Source: Gammaproteobacteria bacterium CG22_combo_CG10-13_8_21_14_all_40_8
GTDB lineage: Bacteria; Pseudomonadota; Gammaproteobacteria; Enterobacterales; GCA-002770795
Direction of reading: 5' to 3'
DNA length: 17,609 nucleotides
Assembly: GCA_002770795.1 (NCBI GenBank)
Contig: PCTP01000102.1
Coordinates: 11,331 to 28,939 of the forward strand
The notes below the pieces were generated by a model. That model had not been told where the DNA came from, did not search any database, and saw nothing but the letters and a program-made list of their open reading frames with translations. Made by a program: the position numbers and the translations under genes. Shown here one piece after another: positions 5,789 to 14,227 of this stretch; within the stretch, counting starts at the first letter, position 1, and every line of letters starts with the position of its first letter.

Positions 5789-6856
5789 ATGTTAGCTCAG
5801 CTTCTGGGGAAGAAAAAACTCTCGCTATTAGGGATAGACATTAGCTCCACTTCAGTCAAGCTATTGGAGTTGGGAAAGGTCGGCACAAGGTACCGCGTAG
5901 AAAGTTATATGGTAGAGCCTTTACCAGCGGAGGCTGTGGTTGAAAGAGAAATAAAGGATGTTGAGGCTGTAGGTGAAGCAATTAAACGAGTAGTTAGTCG
6001 TTCAAAGACTTCTTTAAAACAGGCTGCTGTTTCAGTATCTGGCTCTGCGGTGATTACCAAGGTCATTCAAATGCCAGCTGATTTGAGCGAAAATGAACTG
6101 GAAAGCCAAATTGATATTGAAGCCGATCAATATATTCCCTATCCCTTAGATGAAGTCGCTATGGATTTTGAGGTGCTAGGTGAATCAGAGAAATCCTCTG
6201 ATCTTGTTGATGTTTTAATTGCTGCAAGCCGAATAGAAAATGTTGACACTCGTATTGAAGCGCTTGAGATTGGCGGTTTAGAAGCTAAGGTTGTGGATAT
6301 TGAAATATATGCTTTAGAAAGGGCTTTCCAGGTTTTAAAAAATCAATTACCGGATGACAATGAAAATAAATTGGTGGCTCTGGTTGATATTGGTGCATCA
6401 TTAATGACTTTAAGTGTTATCAGTAAAGGTAAAAGTATTTATAATAGAGAGCAAGTCTTTGGTGGATCTCAATTAACAGAAGAAATTATGAGACGTTATG
6501 GTTTGTCTTTTGAAGAAGCTGGCATGGCAAAGAAACAAGGGGGATTGCCAGACGATTATGAACCTGAAGTATTAGAGCCTTTCAAAGAGTCTATTTTACA
6601 GCAGGTGAGTCGGGCGCTACAGTTTTTTTATTCTTCTTCACAATTTGGAGAGGTGGATCATATTGTATTAGCAGGAGGCTGCGCTGCTATCGAAGGGTTA
6701 GATGAATTGATTGAAGAACGTTTGGGACATCCAGCCATACTAGCTAACCCATTTGCAGACATGTCATTGTCTTCAAAAGTCAATGCGCAGGCGTTAAGCA
6801 ATGACGCACCATCATTGATGGTGGCTTGTGGCCTCGCATTAAGGAGTTTTGATTAA
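5789..6856 (+). CDS. pilM: Type IV pilus inner-membrane platform protein PilM
   Basis: PilM is a cytoplasmic actin/FtsA-like ATP-binding protein that docks to the inner membrane by binding the N-terminal tail of PilN. It links the PilNOP alignment complex to the pilus motor. The 355-aa product has the first phosphate-binding loop LLGIDISSTSVK (residues 13-24), the QIDIEADQYIPYPLDEV region at about 107-123 that is typical of PilM, the second phosphate loop VDIGAS (199-204), and the adenosine motif LAGGCA (294-299). Length is normal for the family. It is the first gene of the pilMNOPQ operon, and its TAA stop shares one base with the pilN start. Confidence 0.97.
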   Translation: MLAQLLGKKKLSLLGIDISSTSVKLLELGKVGTRYRVESYMVEPLPAEAVVEREIKDVEAVGEAIKRVVSRSKTSLKQAAVSVSGSAVITKVIQMPADLSENELESQIDIEADQYIPYPLDEVAMDFEVLGESEKSSDLVDVLIAASRIENVDTRIEALEIGGLEAKVVDIEIYALERAFQVLKNQLPDDNENKLVALVDIGASLMTLSVISKGKSIYNREQVFGGSQLTEEIMRRYGLSFEEAGMAKKQGGLPDDYEPEVLEPFKESILQQVSRALQFFYSSSQFGEVDHIVLAGGCAAIEGLDELIEERLGHPAILANPFADMSLSSKVNAQALSNDAPSLMVACGLALRSFD

Positions 6857-7419
6857 TGGCTCAAATTAACTTATTACCTTGGCGTGCGGAGCTTAGGAAA
6901 CAACACCAAAAGACTTTTCTCACCTATGTGGCTTTTGCTGCCATTATGGGTGTTGTTGTGATGTATGTTTTTCATATGTACATGCAAAGTATCATCGAAG
7001 ATAAAAGTAGTCGTATAAAATTTATTGAGGGAAAAATTGCTTCTGTAGAAGCAAAGATTGCTGAAATCAAACAACTAGATCAAAAAAGAGAAGAGCTGAA
7101 AAATAAAATGGAATTAATTCAAGAATTACAGCGCAGCCGCCCTCAGGTGGTGCATTTATTTGATGCCATTCCAAGAGTGATTCCAGAGGGATTACATTTA
7201 ACGTCGATTGTGCGTATTGGTAATCATTTAGATATTACGGGTAGTAGTGAGTCTAATACCCGAATCGCGTCTTTACTACGTAACATTGATGATTCTGAAT
7301 GGTTAGGCAAAGCAGATGTCTCCTCATTTACCCAGAATGACAAAAGCAATATTCCAAGCCAAGGCTTTTCTGTGGTAGCGGAAGTCCTTTCTCCCAAGTC
7401 AGAAAAAGGAGATGAGTAA
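6856..7419 (+). CDS. pilN: Type IV pilus alignment-complex protein PilN
   Basis: PilN is an inner-membrane protein that pairs with PilO and contacts PilM through its cytoplasmic tail. The 187-aa product begins MAQINLLPWRAELRK; the INLLPWR motif (residues 4-10) is the PilM-binding peptide. One transmembrane segment spans about 20-42. A coiled coil follows (about 45-95, rich in Lys/Glu with a KREELKNKMELIQEL core), and then a periplasmic ferredoxin-like domain with IPRVIPEGLHLTSI. The ATG overlaps the pilM stop (TAATG), and an AAGGAG ribosome-binding site lies about 9 nt upstream, so translation is probably coupled. Confidence 0.96.
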   Translation: MAQINLLPWRAELRKQHQKTFLTYVAFAAIMGVVVMYVFHMYMQSIIEDKSSRIKFIEGKIASVEAKIAEIKQLDQKREELKNKMELIQELQRSRPQVVHLFDAIPRVIPEGLHLTSIVRIGNHLDITGSSESNTRIASLLRNIDDSEWLGKADVSSFTQNDKSNIPSQGFSVVAEVLSPKSEKGDE

Positions 7420-8054
7420 TGGCTTTTGACTTAAATCAACTGAATGAACTTGATTTTGAAACTGTGGGATCTTGGCCTCAGCCTGTTAAGCTTGGCGCCT
7501 ATCTAACAACATTTCTTTTGGTCATTGTCTTGTTTTATTATTTTGATACCAGTGATCAGCAGACACAGATATCAAGTATTGAAAAGAAAGAAGTGAGTTT
7601 AAAAGCAGAATTTGAAACCAAATACCGTAAAGCATCTAATCTTGATATTTACAGACAACAAATGGTTGAGATGGAACAGGTGTTTAAAAACCTATTACAA
7701 CAATTGCCCACGGCAGCCTCCATCCCAGAGCTGATCGATGATATTTCTTTTTCTGAATCCGAAAGTGGCCTGAGCATCCAAGCAGGAGCTTTACGGGATG
7801 AAGTGAAAAAAGAGTTTTATTCTGAAAAGCCATTTAGTTTGGTGGTAACAGGACGCTATAATGAATTAGGACATTTTGTGAGCCGAGTTGCAAGCCTTCC
7901 CCGTATTGTCACCCTGCACGATTTTACAATTGTAATTGCTGATAGCTCCAAGCAAGCTAAAATAGGGCAAGATCCAGAATTGAAGATGACGATTGCAGCC
8001 AAAACCTATCGTTCCCTCAGTGATGATGAACTTGAAGCGGGAGGCGGCAAATAA
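7419..8054 (+). CDS. pilO: Type IV pilus alignment-complex protein PilO
   Basis: PilO is an inner-membrane protein that heterodimerises with PilN and, with PilP, joins the inner platform to the secretin. The 211-aa product has a short cytoplasmic start, one transmembrane helix at about residues 24-42 (LGAYLTTFLLVIVLFYYF), a coiled coil at about 48-95, and a periplasmic domain. That domain contains LPTAASIPELIDDIS and the YNELGHFVSRVASLPRIVTLHDF block characteristic of PilO. Its ATG overlaps the pilN stop by one base (TAATG), with GGAG about 8 nt upstream. Its own stop overlaps pilP in the same way. Confidence 0.96.
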   Translation: MAFDLNQLNELDFETVGSWPQPVKLGAYLTTFLLVIVLFYYFDTSDQQTQISSIEKKEVSLKAEFETKYRKASNLDIYRQQMVEMEQVFKNLLQQLPTAASIPELIDDISFSESESGLSIQAGALRDEVKKEFYSEKPFSLVVTGRYNELGHFVSRVASLPRIVTLHDFTIVIADSSKQAKIGQDPELKMTIAAKTYRSLSDDELEAGGGK

Positions 8055-8602
8055 TGTTTAATCGTATAAAAAACGGGTTATTACTGTTATCTGGATTAAT
8101 CATTCTATCTGGTTGTCAATATCATCACGAAGATCTAGAACAGTGGGTAAAAGAGGTTGAAAATAAACCAAAGCTTCCCGCTAGAAAATTACCGGAAGTT
8201 AAACCCTATTTAGCCTTTGATTATGCCGCTGGAAATCTTAATAGCCCTTTTATGAAAGTCGTACCTGAGGCTGACAGCACCTTAATAAATTTAAGTGCTT
8301 GTGACCCAAATGGCCCGAAACCGGATATTGACCGACGTAAGGAACCTTTGGAGAGAGTGCCCATTCAAAACTTAGCCATGGTTGGTTCTATGCTCTATGA
8401 AGGAGAAAATGTCGCTATTGTTTTGGATGCGAATACTGGGATACATCATCGAGTTAAAACAGGTCAATATTTAGGTTTAAATTATGGCAAAGTGGTTGAC
8501 TTAACTGAAACAGAAATCAAGTTAACGGAAATTATTCCAAACGGGCAAGGCTGTTGGGAAACTCATGATATCAAGTTGCAGCTTGGTTTAACAAAGAATT
8601 GA
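8054..8602 (+). CDS. pilP: Type IV pilus lipoprotein PilP
   Basis: PilP is an inner-membrane lipoprotein whose unfolded N-terminal tail binds PilNO and whose C-terminal beta domain binds the N0/secretin part of PilQ. The 182-aa product starts MFNRIKNGLLLLSG and has a lipobox ILSGC with the lipidated Cys at residue 21. A proline-rich linker follows (KLPARKLPEVKPYLAF). The HQ-type beta domain includes the LAMVGSMLYEGENVAIVLDAN and VKTGQYLGLNYGKVV segments typical of PilP. Two further cysteines in the mature domain (SACDPN and GQGCWE) could form a disulfide. The start overlaps the pilO stop (TAATG), and pilQ begins 16 nt after its own stop. Confidence 0.96.
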   Translation: MFNRIKNGLLLLSGLIILSGCQYHHEDLEQWVKEVENKPKLPARKLPEVKPYLAFDYAAGNLNSPFMKVVPEADSTLINLSACDPNGPKPDIDRRKEPLERVPIQNLAMVGSMLYEGENVAIVLDANTGIHHRVKTGQYLGLNYGKVVDLTETEIKLTEIIPNGQGCWETHDIKLQLGLTKN

Positions 8603-8618
8603 AGGCAGGAGTGAATTC

Positions 8619-10697
8619 ATGAATAATCAACCCACAGTACAAGCTTTTTTTCTAAGGAAAAGTATGAAATATTTTATTCAATTAGGTTTATTGTTTTTAG
8701 GCGTATCATCGTCTTTCTCAAGGGCAGCCTCGATTCAGGATATCGACTACAAGCAGCTGTCGGGTGAAAGAGTCGAAATAAGAATGAAAATGGATGAATT
8801 GGTGACGCCAAAGATTTTCAAAACAGAAAATCCTGCGAGTGTTTACTTGGATTTTGAGGGGGTTGATAGCCAACTCAAACAGAAAAAAATGGATGTTGGA
8901 ACTGGCAATACCCGAAGTGTAACAACACTAACTGTGGGTGACAGAACTCGTGTGACCGTGAAACTACTTAAAATGCTTCCTTATGAAACGCGCACCGAAG
9001 GTAATGAGTTTGTGTTAGTCCTTGGAAAAACTTCTCTAACACAAACCAGTTCAACGTTTAATGACTCGAATCATTCGCAAAAAGATAAAACGAGTGATGT
9101 AAGTATCTCAAAAATCGATTTTAGAAGAGGGGAAAAAGGAGAAGGGAGAGTGATATTGGAGTTAACTAATTCCAACGCAAGTATCGACCTTAAGCAAGAA
9201 GGTAGTAAGGTGGTTGCAGATTTTTATAATACCGACATTAGCCCTGAGTTATTGAGAAAATTGGATGTTCTAGATTTTGGAACGCCTGCTAGAATGATAG
9301 AAACCGAAAAACGTGGATCTAATGTACGTATAGTGGTGAACGGCGGAGATTTTTTTGAGTATTTAGCTTATCAAGCAGATAATCGTTTTACGATAGAACT
9401 TAAGCCTTTAACAAAAGATGAATTAGAAAAAAAGAAGAAATCAGAGTTTAAATATACTGGTGAGCGTTTGAATCTAAATTTTCAAAGTGTTGAAGTAAGA
9501 ACTGTATTACAGATTATCGCTAATCAGGTGCATTTTAACTTGGTTGCCAGTGATACAGTGCAAGGAACTGTTACGCTGCGATTGGAAAATGTTCCATGGG
9601 ATCAGGCGCTTTCTATTATTTTGAAATCTAAAGGGTTGGCGCAAAGACAAAATGGAAATGTGTTAATGGTTGCGCCAACAGCGGAGATAGTTGCAAGGGA
9701 GAGACTGGAACTACAATCTGAAGCTCAAGTTGAGCAATTGGCACCATTGCAGTCTCAATATATACAAATTAATTATGCTAAAGCTGTCGATTTAGCTGGG
9801 CTATTGAAGCAAGGTGATAAAAATTCATTATTATCTGATCGAGGCACGGTGACTGTAGATGAGAGAACCAATAAAATCTTGGTGCAAGATACCGCGGCTA
9901 ATATTGATGAAGTGTTGAAATTAGTTGAAACTTTGGACGTGCCTGTTAGACAGGTGCAAATTGAAACGAGAATTGTCACAGCGACAGATGGCTTTTCTAA
10001 AGAGCTAGGCGTTCGTTGGGGGTTATCGGACCAAAACTCACAGTCTGGGTTTTCGGGTTCTCTGGAAGGCGCTGAAGCTATAGCTTCAGGTATAACTCCC
10101 AGCATAGATAATCGATTGAATGTTAATTTGCCGATTGATGCAGCAGCAGGTCGTATCGGTTTAAATCTTGCTCGATTAACAGACGGTACTTTATTGGATT
10201 TAGAGCTAGCCGCACTGGAAAGTGAAAATCTTGGAGAGGTGGTTGCCAGTCCAAGAGTCACAACTTTGAATCAGCAAGAAGCTTATATTGAAACTGGACA
10301 AGAGATCCCCTTCCTACAGTCCACTTCTTCAGGAGCTGCTGCATCATCTTTCAAAAAGGCGGTATTAAGTCTGCTAGTGACTCCTCAGATCACACCGGAT
10401 GATAGCATTGTTTTAGATCTTAAAGTGACTCAGGATACAGTGGGTCAAACAACAACCGATGGTAATGTTGCGATTAATACCAAAAGGTTAAATACCAAGG
10501 TATTGGTCAAAAATGGCGAAACCATTGTACTGGGTGGCATTTTCCAAAAAAGATTAAATACTGATGTGACAAAAGTACCTGTACTGGGTGACTTGCCTGG
10601 GGTGGGATTCCTCTTTAGGAATAAAGTAAAAACAGAAACCAAGGAAGAACTATTGATTTTCGTCACACCAAAAATTATTAAACAAATCGCTCATTAA
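8619..10697 (+). CDS. pilQ: Type IV pilus outer-membrane secretin PilQ
   Basis: PilQ is the multimeric outer-membrane gate through which the pilus passes. In the 692-aa reading a signal peptide is followed by two peptidoglycan-binding AMIN domains (about 40-137 and 162-262), an STN/N0 domain (about 285-340, LNLNFQSVEVRTVLQIIANQ), a secretin N1/KH-like domain (about 378-440), and the C-terminal secretin beta-domain. The last includes VPVRQVQIETRIVTA, SPRVTTLNQQEAYIETGQEI and VPVLGDLPGVGFLF. ATG 8619 has an AGGAG site about 8 nt upstream and leaves a long 15-residue lead before MKYFIQLGLLFLG. An internal ATG at 8664, with its own AGGAAA site, gives a more typical signal peptide. This is the last gene of the operon, followed by a strong terminator. 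Confidence 0.97.
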   Translation: MNNQPTVQAFFLRKSMKYFIQLGLLFLGVSSSFSRAASIQDIDYKQLSGERVEIRMKMDELVTPKIFKTENPASVYLDFEGVDSQLKQKKMDVGTGNTRSVTTLTVGDRTRVTVKLLKMLPYETRTEGNEFVLVLGKTSLTQTSSTFNDSNHSQKDKTSDVSISKIDFRRGEKGEGRVILELTNSNASIDLKQEGSKVVADFYNTDISPELLRKLDVLDFGTPARMIETEKRGSNVRIVVNGGDFFEYLAYQADNRFTIELKPLTKDELEKKKKSEFKYTGERLNLNFQSVEVRTVLQIIANQVHFNLVASDTVQGTVTLRLENVPWDQALSIILKSKGLAQRQNGNVLMVAPTAEIVARERLELQSEAQVEQLAPLQSQYIQINYAKAVDLAGLLKQGDKNSLLSDRGTVTVDERTNKILVQDTAANIDEVLKLVETLDVPVRQVQIETRIVTATDGFSKELGVRWGLSDQNSQSGFSGSLEGAEAIASGITPSIDNRLNVNLPIDAAAGRIGLNLARLTDGTLLDLELAALESENLGEVVASPRVTTLNQQEAYIETGQEIPFLQSTSSGAAASSFKKAVLSLLVTPQITPDDSIVLDLKVTQDTVGQTTTDGNVAINTKRLNTKVLVKNGETIVLGGIFQKRLNTDVTKVPVLGDLPGVGFLFRNKVKTETKEELLIFVTPKIIKQIAH
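10072..10089. repeat. 18-bp perfect palindrome inside pilQ
   Basis: CTGAAGCTA is followed directly by its reverse complement TAGCTTCAG, with no loop. In pilQ it encodes part of the segment GAEAIASG, in a probably flexible stretch of the secretin domain. It may be chance or a DNA-level site; nothing else supports a function. Confidence 0.6.
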
Positions 10698-10711
10698 TCT
10701 GTATAATCACC

Positions 10712-10742
10712 AGCTTGCACATGAACTGTGCAAGCTTTTTAT
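10712..10742 (+). terminator. Intrinsic terminator of the pilMNOPQ operon
   Basis: AGCTTGCACA (10712-10721) and TGTGCAAGCT (10727-10736) form a perfect 10-bp stem around TGAAC. A T tract follows immediately (10736-10740, then A-T-T). It lies 14 nt after the pilQ stop. A TATAAT hexamer sits at 10702-10707, between the pilQ stop and the stem, and may belong to an aroK promoter. Confidence 0.92.
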
Positions 10743-10791
10743 TCTATATTCATTTGTTTAAGTAAAAAAGAATAGGTTTTGAAAACTAATT

Positions 10792-11316
10792 ATGGCATTT
10801 ACCCGTAATATTTTTTTGGTTGGTCCCATGGGGGCTGGCAAGTCCACTATTGGAAAACAACTAGCACAACAGCTTAAAATGGAATTTTTTGACTCAGATA
10901 GAGAAATAGAGTCAAAAGCTGGTGTGGATATCGACTGGATCTTTGATGTTGAGGGTGAAGCCGGCTTTCGCGTAAGAGAAACAGAGATGATCAAGGAACT
11001 CACTGAGAAACAGGGCATTGTACTTGCGACAGGAGGAGGCGCGGTTGTAGAACTTGAAAACCGTAAGGTTTTGGGTGGACGAGGCGTGGTGGTTTATTTG
11101 GATGTATCCCTTGAACAACAGCTGGAAAGAACTCGCCGCGACAGAAGACGTCCCTTGATCAGCCAAGCGGATAATCCAGAGGAAGCCATAAAACGCTTAC
11201 ATGATGAACGCGCACCCATTTATGAGGAATTATCAGACTATAAAATCAGTACTGATCATGGAAGTGTACGCCAAGTCGCCAAACAAATTGTTGATTTACT
11301 ACTGTCGGAAGACTAG
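10792..11316 (+). CDS. aroK: Shikimate kinase
   Basis: This cytoplasmic enzyme phosphorylates shikimate at the 3-position with ATP in the pathway to chorismate and the aromatic amino acids. The 174-aa product has the Walker A loop GPMGAGKST (residues 11-19) and the shikimate-binding Asp pair in DSDREIE (34-40). The FRVRETEMI segment carries the conserved Arg at about 60, GGG lies at 81-83, and the lid motif RRDRRRPL is near 115-122. Length is normal. The ribosome-binding site before ATG 10792 is weak. Promoter candidates are TATATT at 10745-10750, or TATAAT at 10702 with TAAACA at 10679. The TAG stop overlaps the aroB GTG start by one base, so the pair is translationally coupled. Confidence 0.97.
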   Translation: MAFTRNIFLVGPMGAGKSTIGKQLAQQLKMEFFDSDREIESKAGVDIDWIFDVEGEAGFRVRETEMIKELTEKQGIVLATGGGAVVELENRKVLGGRGVVVYLDVSLEQQLERTRRDRRRPLISQADNPEEAIKRLHDERAPIYEELSDYKISTDHGSVRQVAKQIVDLLLSED

Positions 11317-12401
11317 TGGAGCGGCAACTTGTTGTTGAAACAAAATCTGGCCGTTATTCAATCCTTATTCGGCCAAGTCTTTTAGATGACTGTTCTGAGC
11401 TTCAAGCCGTTGTTGCAACACAAACAGCCTTTATTATTTCTAATGAAACTATCTCTCCATTATATCTAGCAAAGATCCAATCTCTACTAAAGCGACCTGC
11501 AAAATTTTTTATCCTTCCCGATGGTGAAAAATACAAGAATATTACCTATTTTAATAAAATAATCTCTCAAATGCTGGAAAACACCTTAGGCAGAGATAGT
11601 ATATTGATTGCTTTGGGTGGTGGCGTTGTAGGTGATTTAACTGGGTTTGTGGCGGCTTGCTATCAACGTGGTATTCCATTTATTCAAATACCTACAACGC
11701 TGTTGGCTCAGGTCGACGCTTCTGTAGGGGGAAAAACAGCGATTAATCATGACTTAGGTAAAAACATGATAGGCGCTTTCCATCAACCGAGTTTAGTCAT
11801 CATTGATCCATTATGTTTAACGACATTACCCGATAGAGAATTCCGTTCTGGTTTATCCGAAGTCATTAAATATGGATTAATTCTAGATCATGACTTCTAT
11901 GTATGGATAAAGCAAAATTTGCAGGAAATTTTGCATAAGAATACTGAAACCTTATCAAAAATGATTTATAGATGTTGCCAACTCAAAGCGATGGTTGTGA
12001 AAGAGGATGAAAAGGAACAAGGGATAAGAGCTTTGTTAAACTTAGGACATACTTTTGCCCATGCTATCGAAGCCGAAACCCGATATTCACAGTTTTTGCA
12101 TGGAGAGGCTGTTTCAATAGGACTTTATGCTGCAATGAGGTTATCTGAATCCCTAGGCTTTATGGCGGCTTCTGATACTCAAGAATTGAGACAACTTCTA
12201 ACTCAATGTCAATTACCGACAGAAATACCATCTAGCTTGAATATTCAAAATTTACTAGGTCACATGAAAAGAGATAAAAAAAACGCATTAGGACAGATTC
12301 GTTTTATTGTGAATAAGGCCAAAGGAAATGCTTGTATTCTACCTGTTAATGATGAAAAATTGATAGCTAAATCTTTTCCTATATTCGACACCACCCAATA
12401 A
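11316..12401 (+). CDS. aroB: 3-dehydroquinate synthase
   Basis: AroB converts DAHP to 3-dehydroquinate, the second step of the shikimate pathway, using NAD+ and a divalent metal. The 361-aa product shows GGGVVGDLTGFVAACYQRG (NAD-binding region), PTTLLAQVDASVGGKTAIN and the NMIGAFHQP loop. It also has FRSGLSEVIKYGLI, which carries the metal-ligand Glu, and LNLGHTFAHAIE, with a metal-binding His. Length is typical. It starts with GTG sharing a base with the aroK stop (TAGTG), and a GGAAG site lies upstream. An imperfect hairpin around its stop codon (12393-12410) has no T tract, so transcription probably continues into the damX-like gene. Confidence 0.97.
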   Translation: MERQLVVETKSGRYSILIRPSLLDDCSELQAVVATQTAFIISNETISPLYLAKIQSLLKRPAKFFILPDGEKYKNITYFNKIISQMLENTLGRDSILIALGGGVVGDLTGFVAACYQRGIPFIQIPTTLLAQVDASVGGKTAINHDLGKNMIGAFHQPSLVIIDPLCLTTLPDREFRSGLSEVIKYGLILDHDFYVWIKQNLQEILHKNTETLSKMIYRCCQLKAMVVKEDEKEQGIRALLNLGHTFAHAIEAETRYSQFLHGEAVSIGLYAAMRLSESLGFMAASDTQELRQLLTQCQLPTEIPSSLNIQNLLGHMKRDKKNALGQIRFIVNKAKGNACILPVNDEKLIAKSFPIFDTTQ

Positions 12402-12454
12402 AGTATGGGTATCGTAAATACAGTTCAATATATTGAAGCAAATTGAGAAATGTG

Positions 12455-14125
12455 ATGAGTTTAACGACCAGAATCGCTAATGATAGCCAAGAACAGGAGT
12501 TGGTAAAGCCTGTCCCCTTTATGTGGGCTAATTTTGTTGAGGCTGCTGATGAGCTAGAATCGTTATTTTTATATGGTCCGAGTGTAACTGCTGTGCTTGG
12601 TGCAGATGGTGTCGGTAAAACTCGCTTAATCGATTATTTGCAGCATGAGTCAGACAATGTGATTCTAATTAGAATCAACGCAAACCCTTTACTTTCAGTG
12701 GCTCAACTGATGTTAATGATTTCCGAACAGTTATTCTTGCTGAAGCCAAGCGAAGATCCAGTGGCGATTCATCATCATCTTCAAAAAAGTGCCAAAGATC
12801 ACCCCGTGATATTTTTAGTGGATGATGCTCACCACCTTTCTCTTGAACTGATGAAGGTATTACTTTCATTTTTGGGTGAAATTAAGCAAGTTCCAGAGGT
12901 GCCTATTCGCTTATTTGCTTTCGTAGCCAATCGCTTTAATGACAGGCTGATTTTTGATGAAACAGGCATGATCGATAAAAACTCACTCTATAAGCTAACT
13001 TTGACGGGATTTTTACAGAGTGAAATGACGAGTTACTTGGGTTACCAACTGAAGTTATCCGAAGAAAATATTGAAAATAAATTAGGGGAAGATAAGCTGA
13101 ACAAACTTTGGGACGCTTCTATGGGAAATTCCGCTAAATTACAACAAGCATTAAAACAAATGTTGATTGAACCACTGGTTTCTAAACAGAAAAAATTCAA
13201 TATACAAGGAATTAATTCAAATGTATTTTTTAGAGCGAGTTTAGCACTCTTGGGGTTATCCCTATTAGTTATCGCATTTTGGGGGACTCAACGATCAAGC
13301 ACCAATGAGAAAGCCCCTCTAGCAACTGATGCTGCCCAGGTTGTTGCAAATAAAATCCCTGAAAAGGAACCTGAAGAAAAAGACTCCACGCATTCTGTAG
13401 ATGACAAGTTAGCGCAGGGGGATAGCGCAAGGAGCATTGCTCAACCCAGGGTGCAAGAGATAGCAAATGCACCGCAGTTTCAAAAGTCATTAAAAGATAT
13501 CGAGGACAAACCATCAGACAACCACTCGACTGAAGAGCGTGTCAATAGTCACCCTGTTCCGCCTGTTCCGTATAACGAAGCGTATGACGAAGTGACGGAC
13601 ATGGCTTCGAAACTGGACATGGCTCCTAAAGAATTACCCATAACTCGTGATGAGAGTGAAGTTTACGCTGAATCAGTAAACGACGCTCTGCCGAAACCTT
13701 TGACGCAAGCTCTGCAAAAAGAAAATACAGCCAAACAAGCAACAAATGACAATCAAAATGCAGAATCCAAGACAAAAAAAACGGATAAGCCACAACTGGC
13801 TGATACAATTAAAATATTTGAACTGACTGAAGATGAAAAATGGTTAATGGACAGAGATCCAACACATTTTACTATTCAAATAGTAGGACTTCGTCATCCA
13901 GCCGAAATGAGTGAATATATTCGCCCCTTTAAGAAATATGGCCAGTTTTATGTGTACCAAAGAGTATTGAAAGGAGAGTCTTGGTACTTTTTAGTGACGG
14001 GTGATTATCATAATGCTGACTTGGCGCGAGACGCCTTGAAAAAACTACCGCTGGCATTGCAAAAAGCCAAACCTTGGATTAAAACATTTGCGGTGGTTCA
14101 GGGTCAGATAACCAGAGAGAAATAG
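12455..14125 (+). CDS. DamX-like inner-membrane AAA ATPase with a C-terminal SPOR domain
   Basis: This is a probable cell-division or envelope protein that binds denuded peptidoglycan at the septum through its SPOR domain. From ATG 12455 it is 556 aa. A cytoplasmic AAA/ExeA-like ATPase domain (about 20-245) has Walker A GADGVGKT (49-56) and Walker B VIFLVDDAH (118-126). A transmembrane helix lies at about 258-277. A long low-complexity Glu/Lys/Pro/Ser linker follows (about 280-460), and then the SPOR domain (about 470-550: FTIQIVGLRHPAEM, YVYQRVLKGESWYFLVTGDY). The frame also allows TTG at 12443, four codons earlier. Position directly after aroK-aroB matches damX in E. coli and the ATPase-SPOR homologues known in other gammaproteobacteria. 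No dam gene follows; hemE does. Confidence 0.87.
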   Translation: MSLTTRIANDSQEQELVKPVPFMWANFVEAADELESLFLYGPSVTAVLGADGVGKTRLIDYLQHESDNVILIRINANPLLSVAQLMLMISEQLFLLKPSEDPVAIHHHLQKSAKDHPVIFLVDDAHHLSLELMKVLLSFLGEIKQVPEVPIRLFAFVANRFNDRLIFDETGMIDKNSLYKLTLTGFLQSEMTSYLGYQLKLSEENIENKLGEDKLNKLWDASMGNSAKLQQALKQMLIEPLVSKQKKFNIQGINSNVFFRASLALLGLSLLVIAFWGTQRSSTNEKAPLATDAAQVVANKIPEKEPEEKDSTHSVDDKLAQGDSARSIAQPRVQEIANAPQFQKSLKDIEDKPSDNHSTEERVNSHPVPPVPYNEAYDEVTDMASKLDMAPKELPITRDESEVYAESVNDALPKPLTQALQKENTAKQATNDNQNAESKTKKTDKPQLADTIKIFELTEDEKWLMDRDPTHFTIQIVGLRHPAEMSEYIRPFKKYGQFYVYQRVLKGESWYFLVTGDYHNADLARDALKKLPLALQKAKPWIKTFAVVQGQITREK

Positions 14126-14165
14126 CTTGTGATGGGTTGATTCCAATGAATTATGAGTGGATGTC

Positions 14166-14195
14166 TGGTACAATGAGTGTTCGGTACAATGAGTG
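14166..14195 (+). promoter_or_regulatory. Tandem 13-bp repeat with extended -10 box upstream of hemE
   Basis: GGTACAATGAGTG occurs at 14167-14179 and again at 14183-14195, a 16-bp period. Each copy contains TACAAT. The first reads TGGTACAAT, an extended -10 form, and could start a transcript near 14181, about 45 nt before the preferred hemE start. No good -35 is visible. Each copy also contains an ATGAGTG that could be mistaken for a hemE start. Confidence 0.4.
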
Positions 14196-14227
14196 AGAAC
14201 TTATCTGTGCATTATCGGGAGAGTATT

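Noticed and set aside
9773..10261. 162-aa minus-strand open frame inside pilQ
   Set aside because: The opposite strand encodes conserved secretin domain sequence; the composition (Ser/Thr/Pro-rich) is typical of an antisense shadow.
12393..12410. Hairpin around the aroB stop codon as a terminator
   Set aside because: The stem is short with a bulge and is not followed by a T tract, so termination between aroB and the damX-like gene is not supported.
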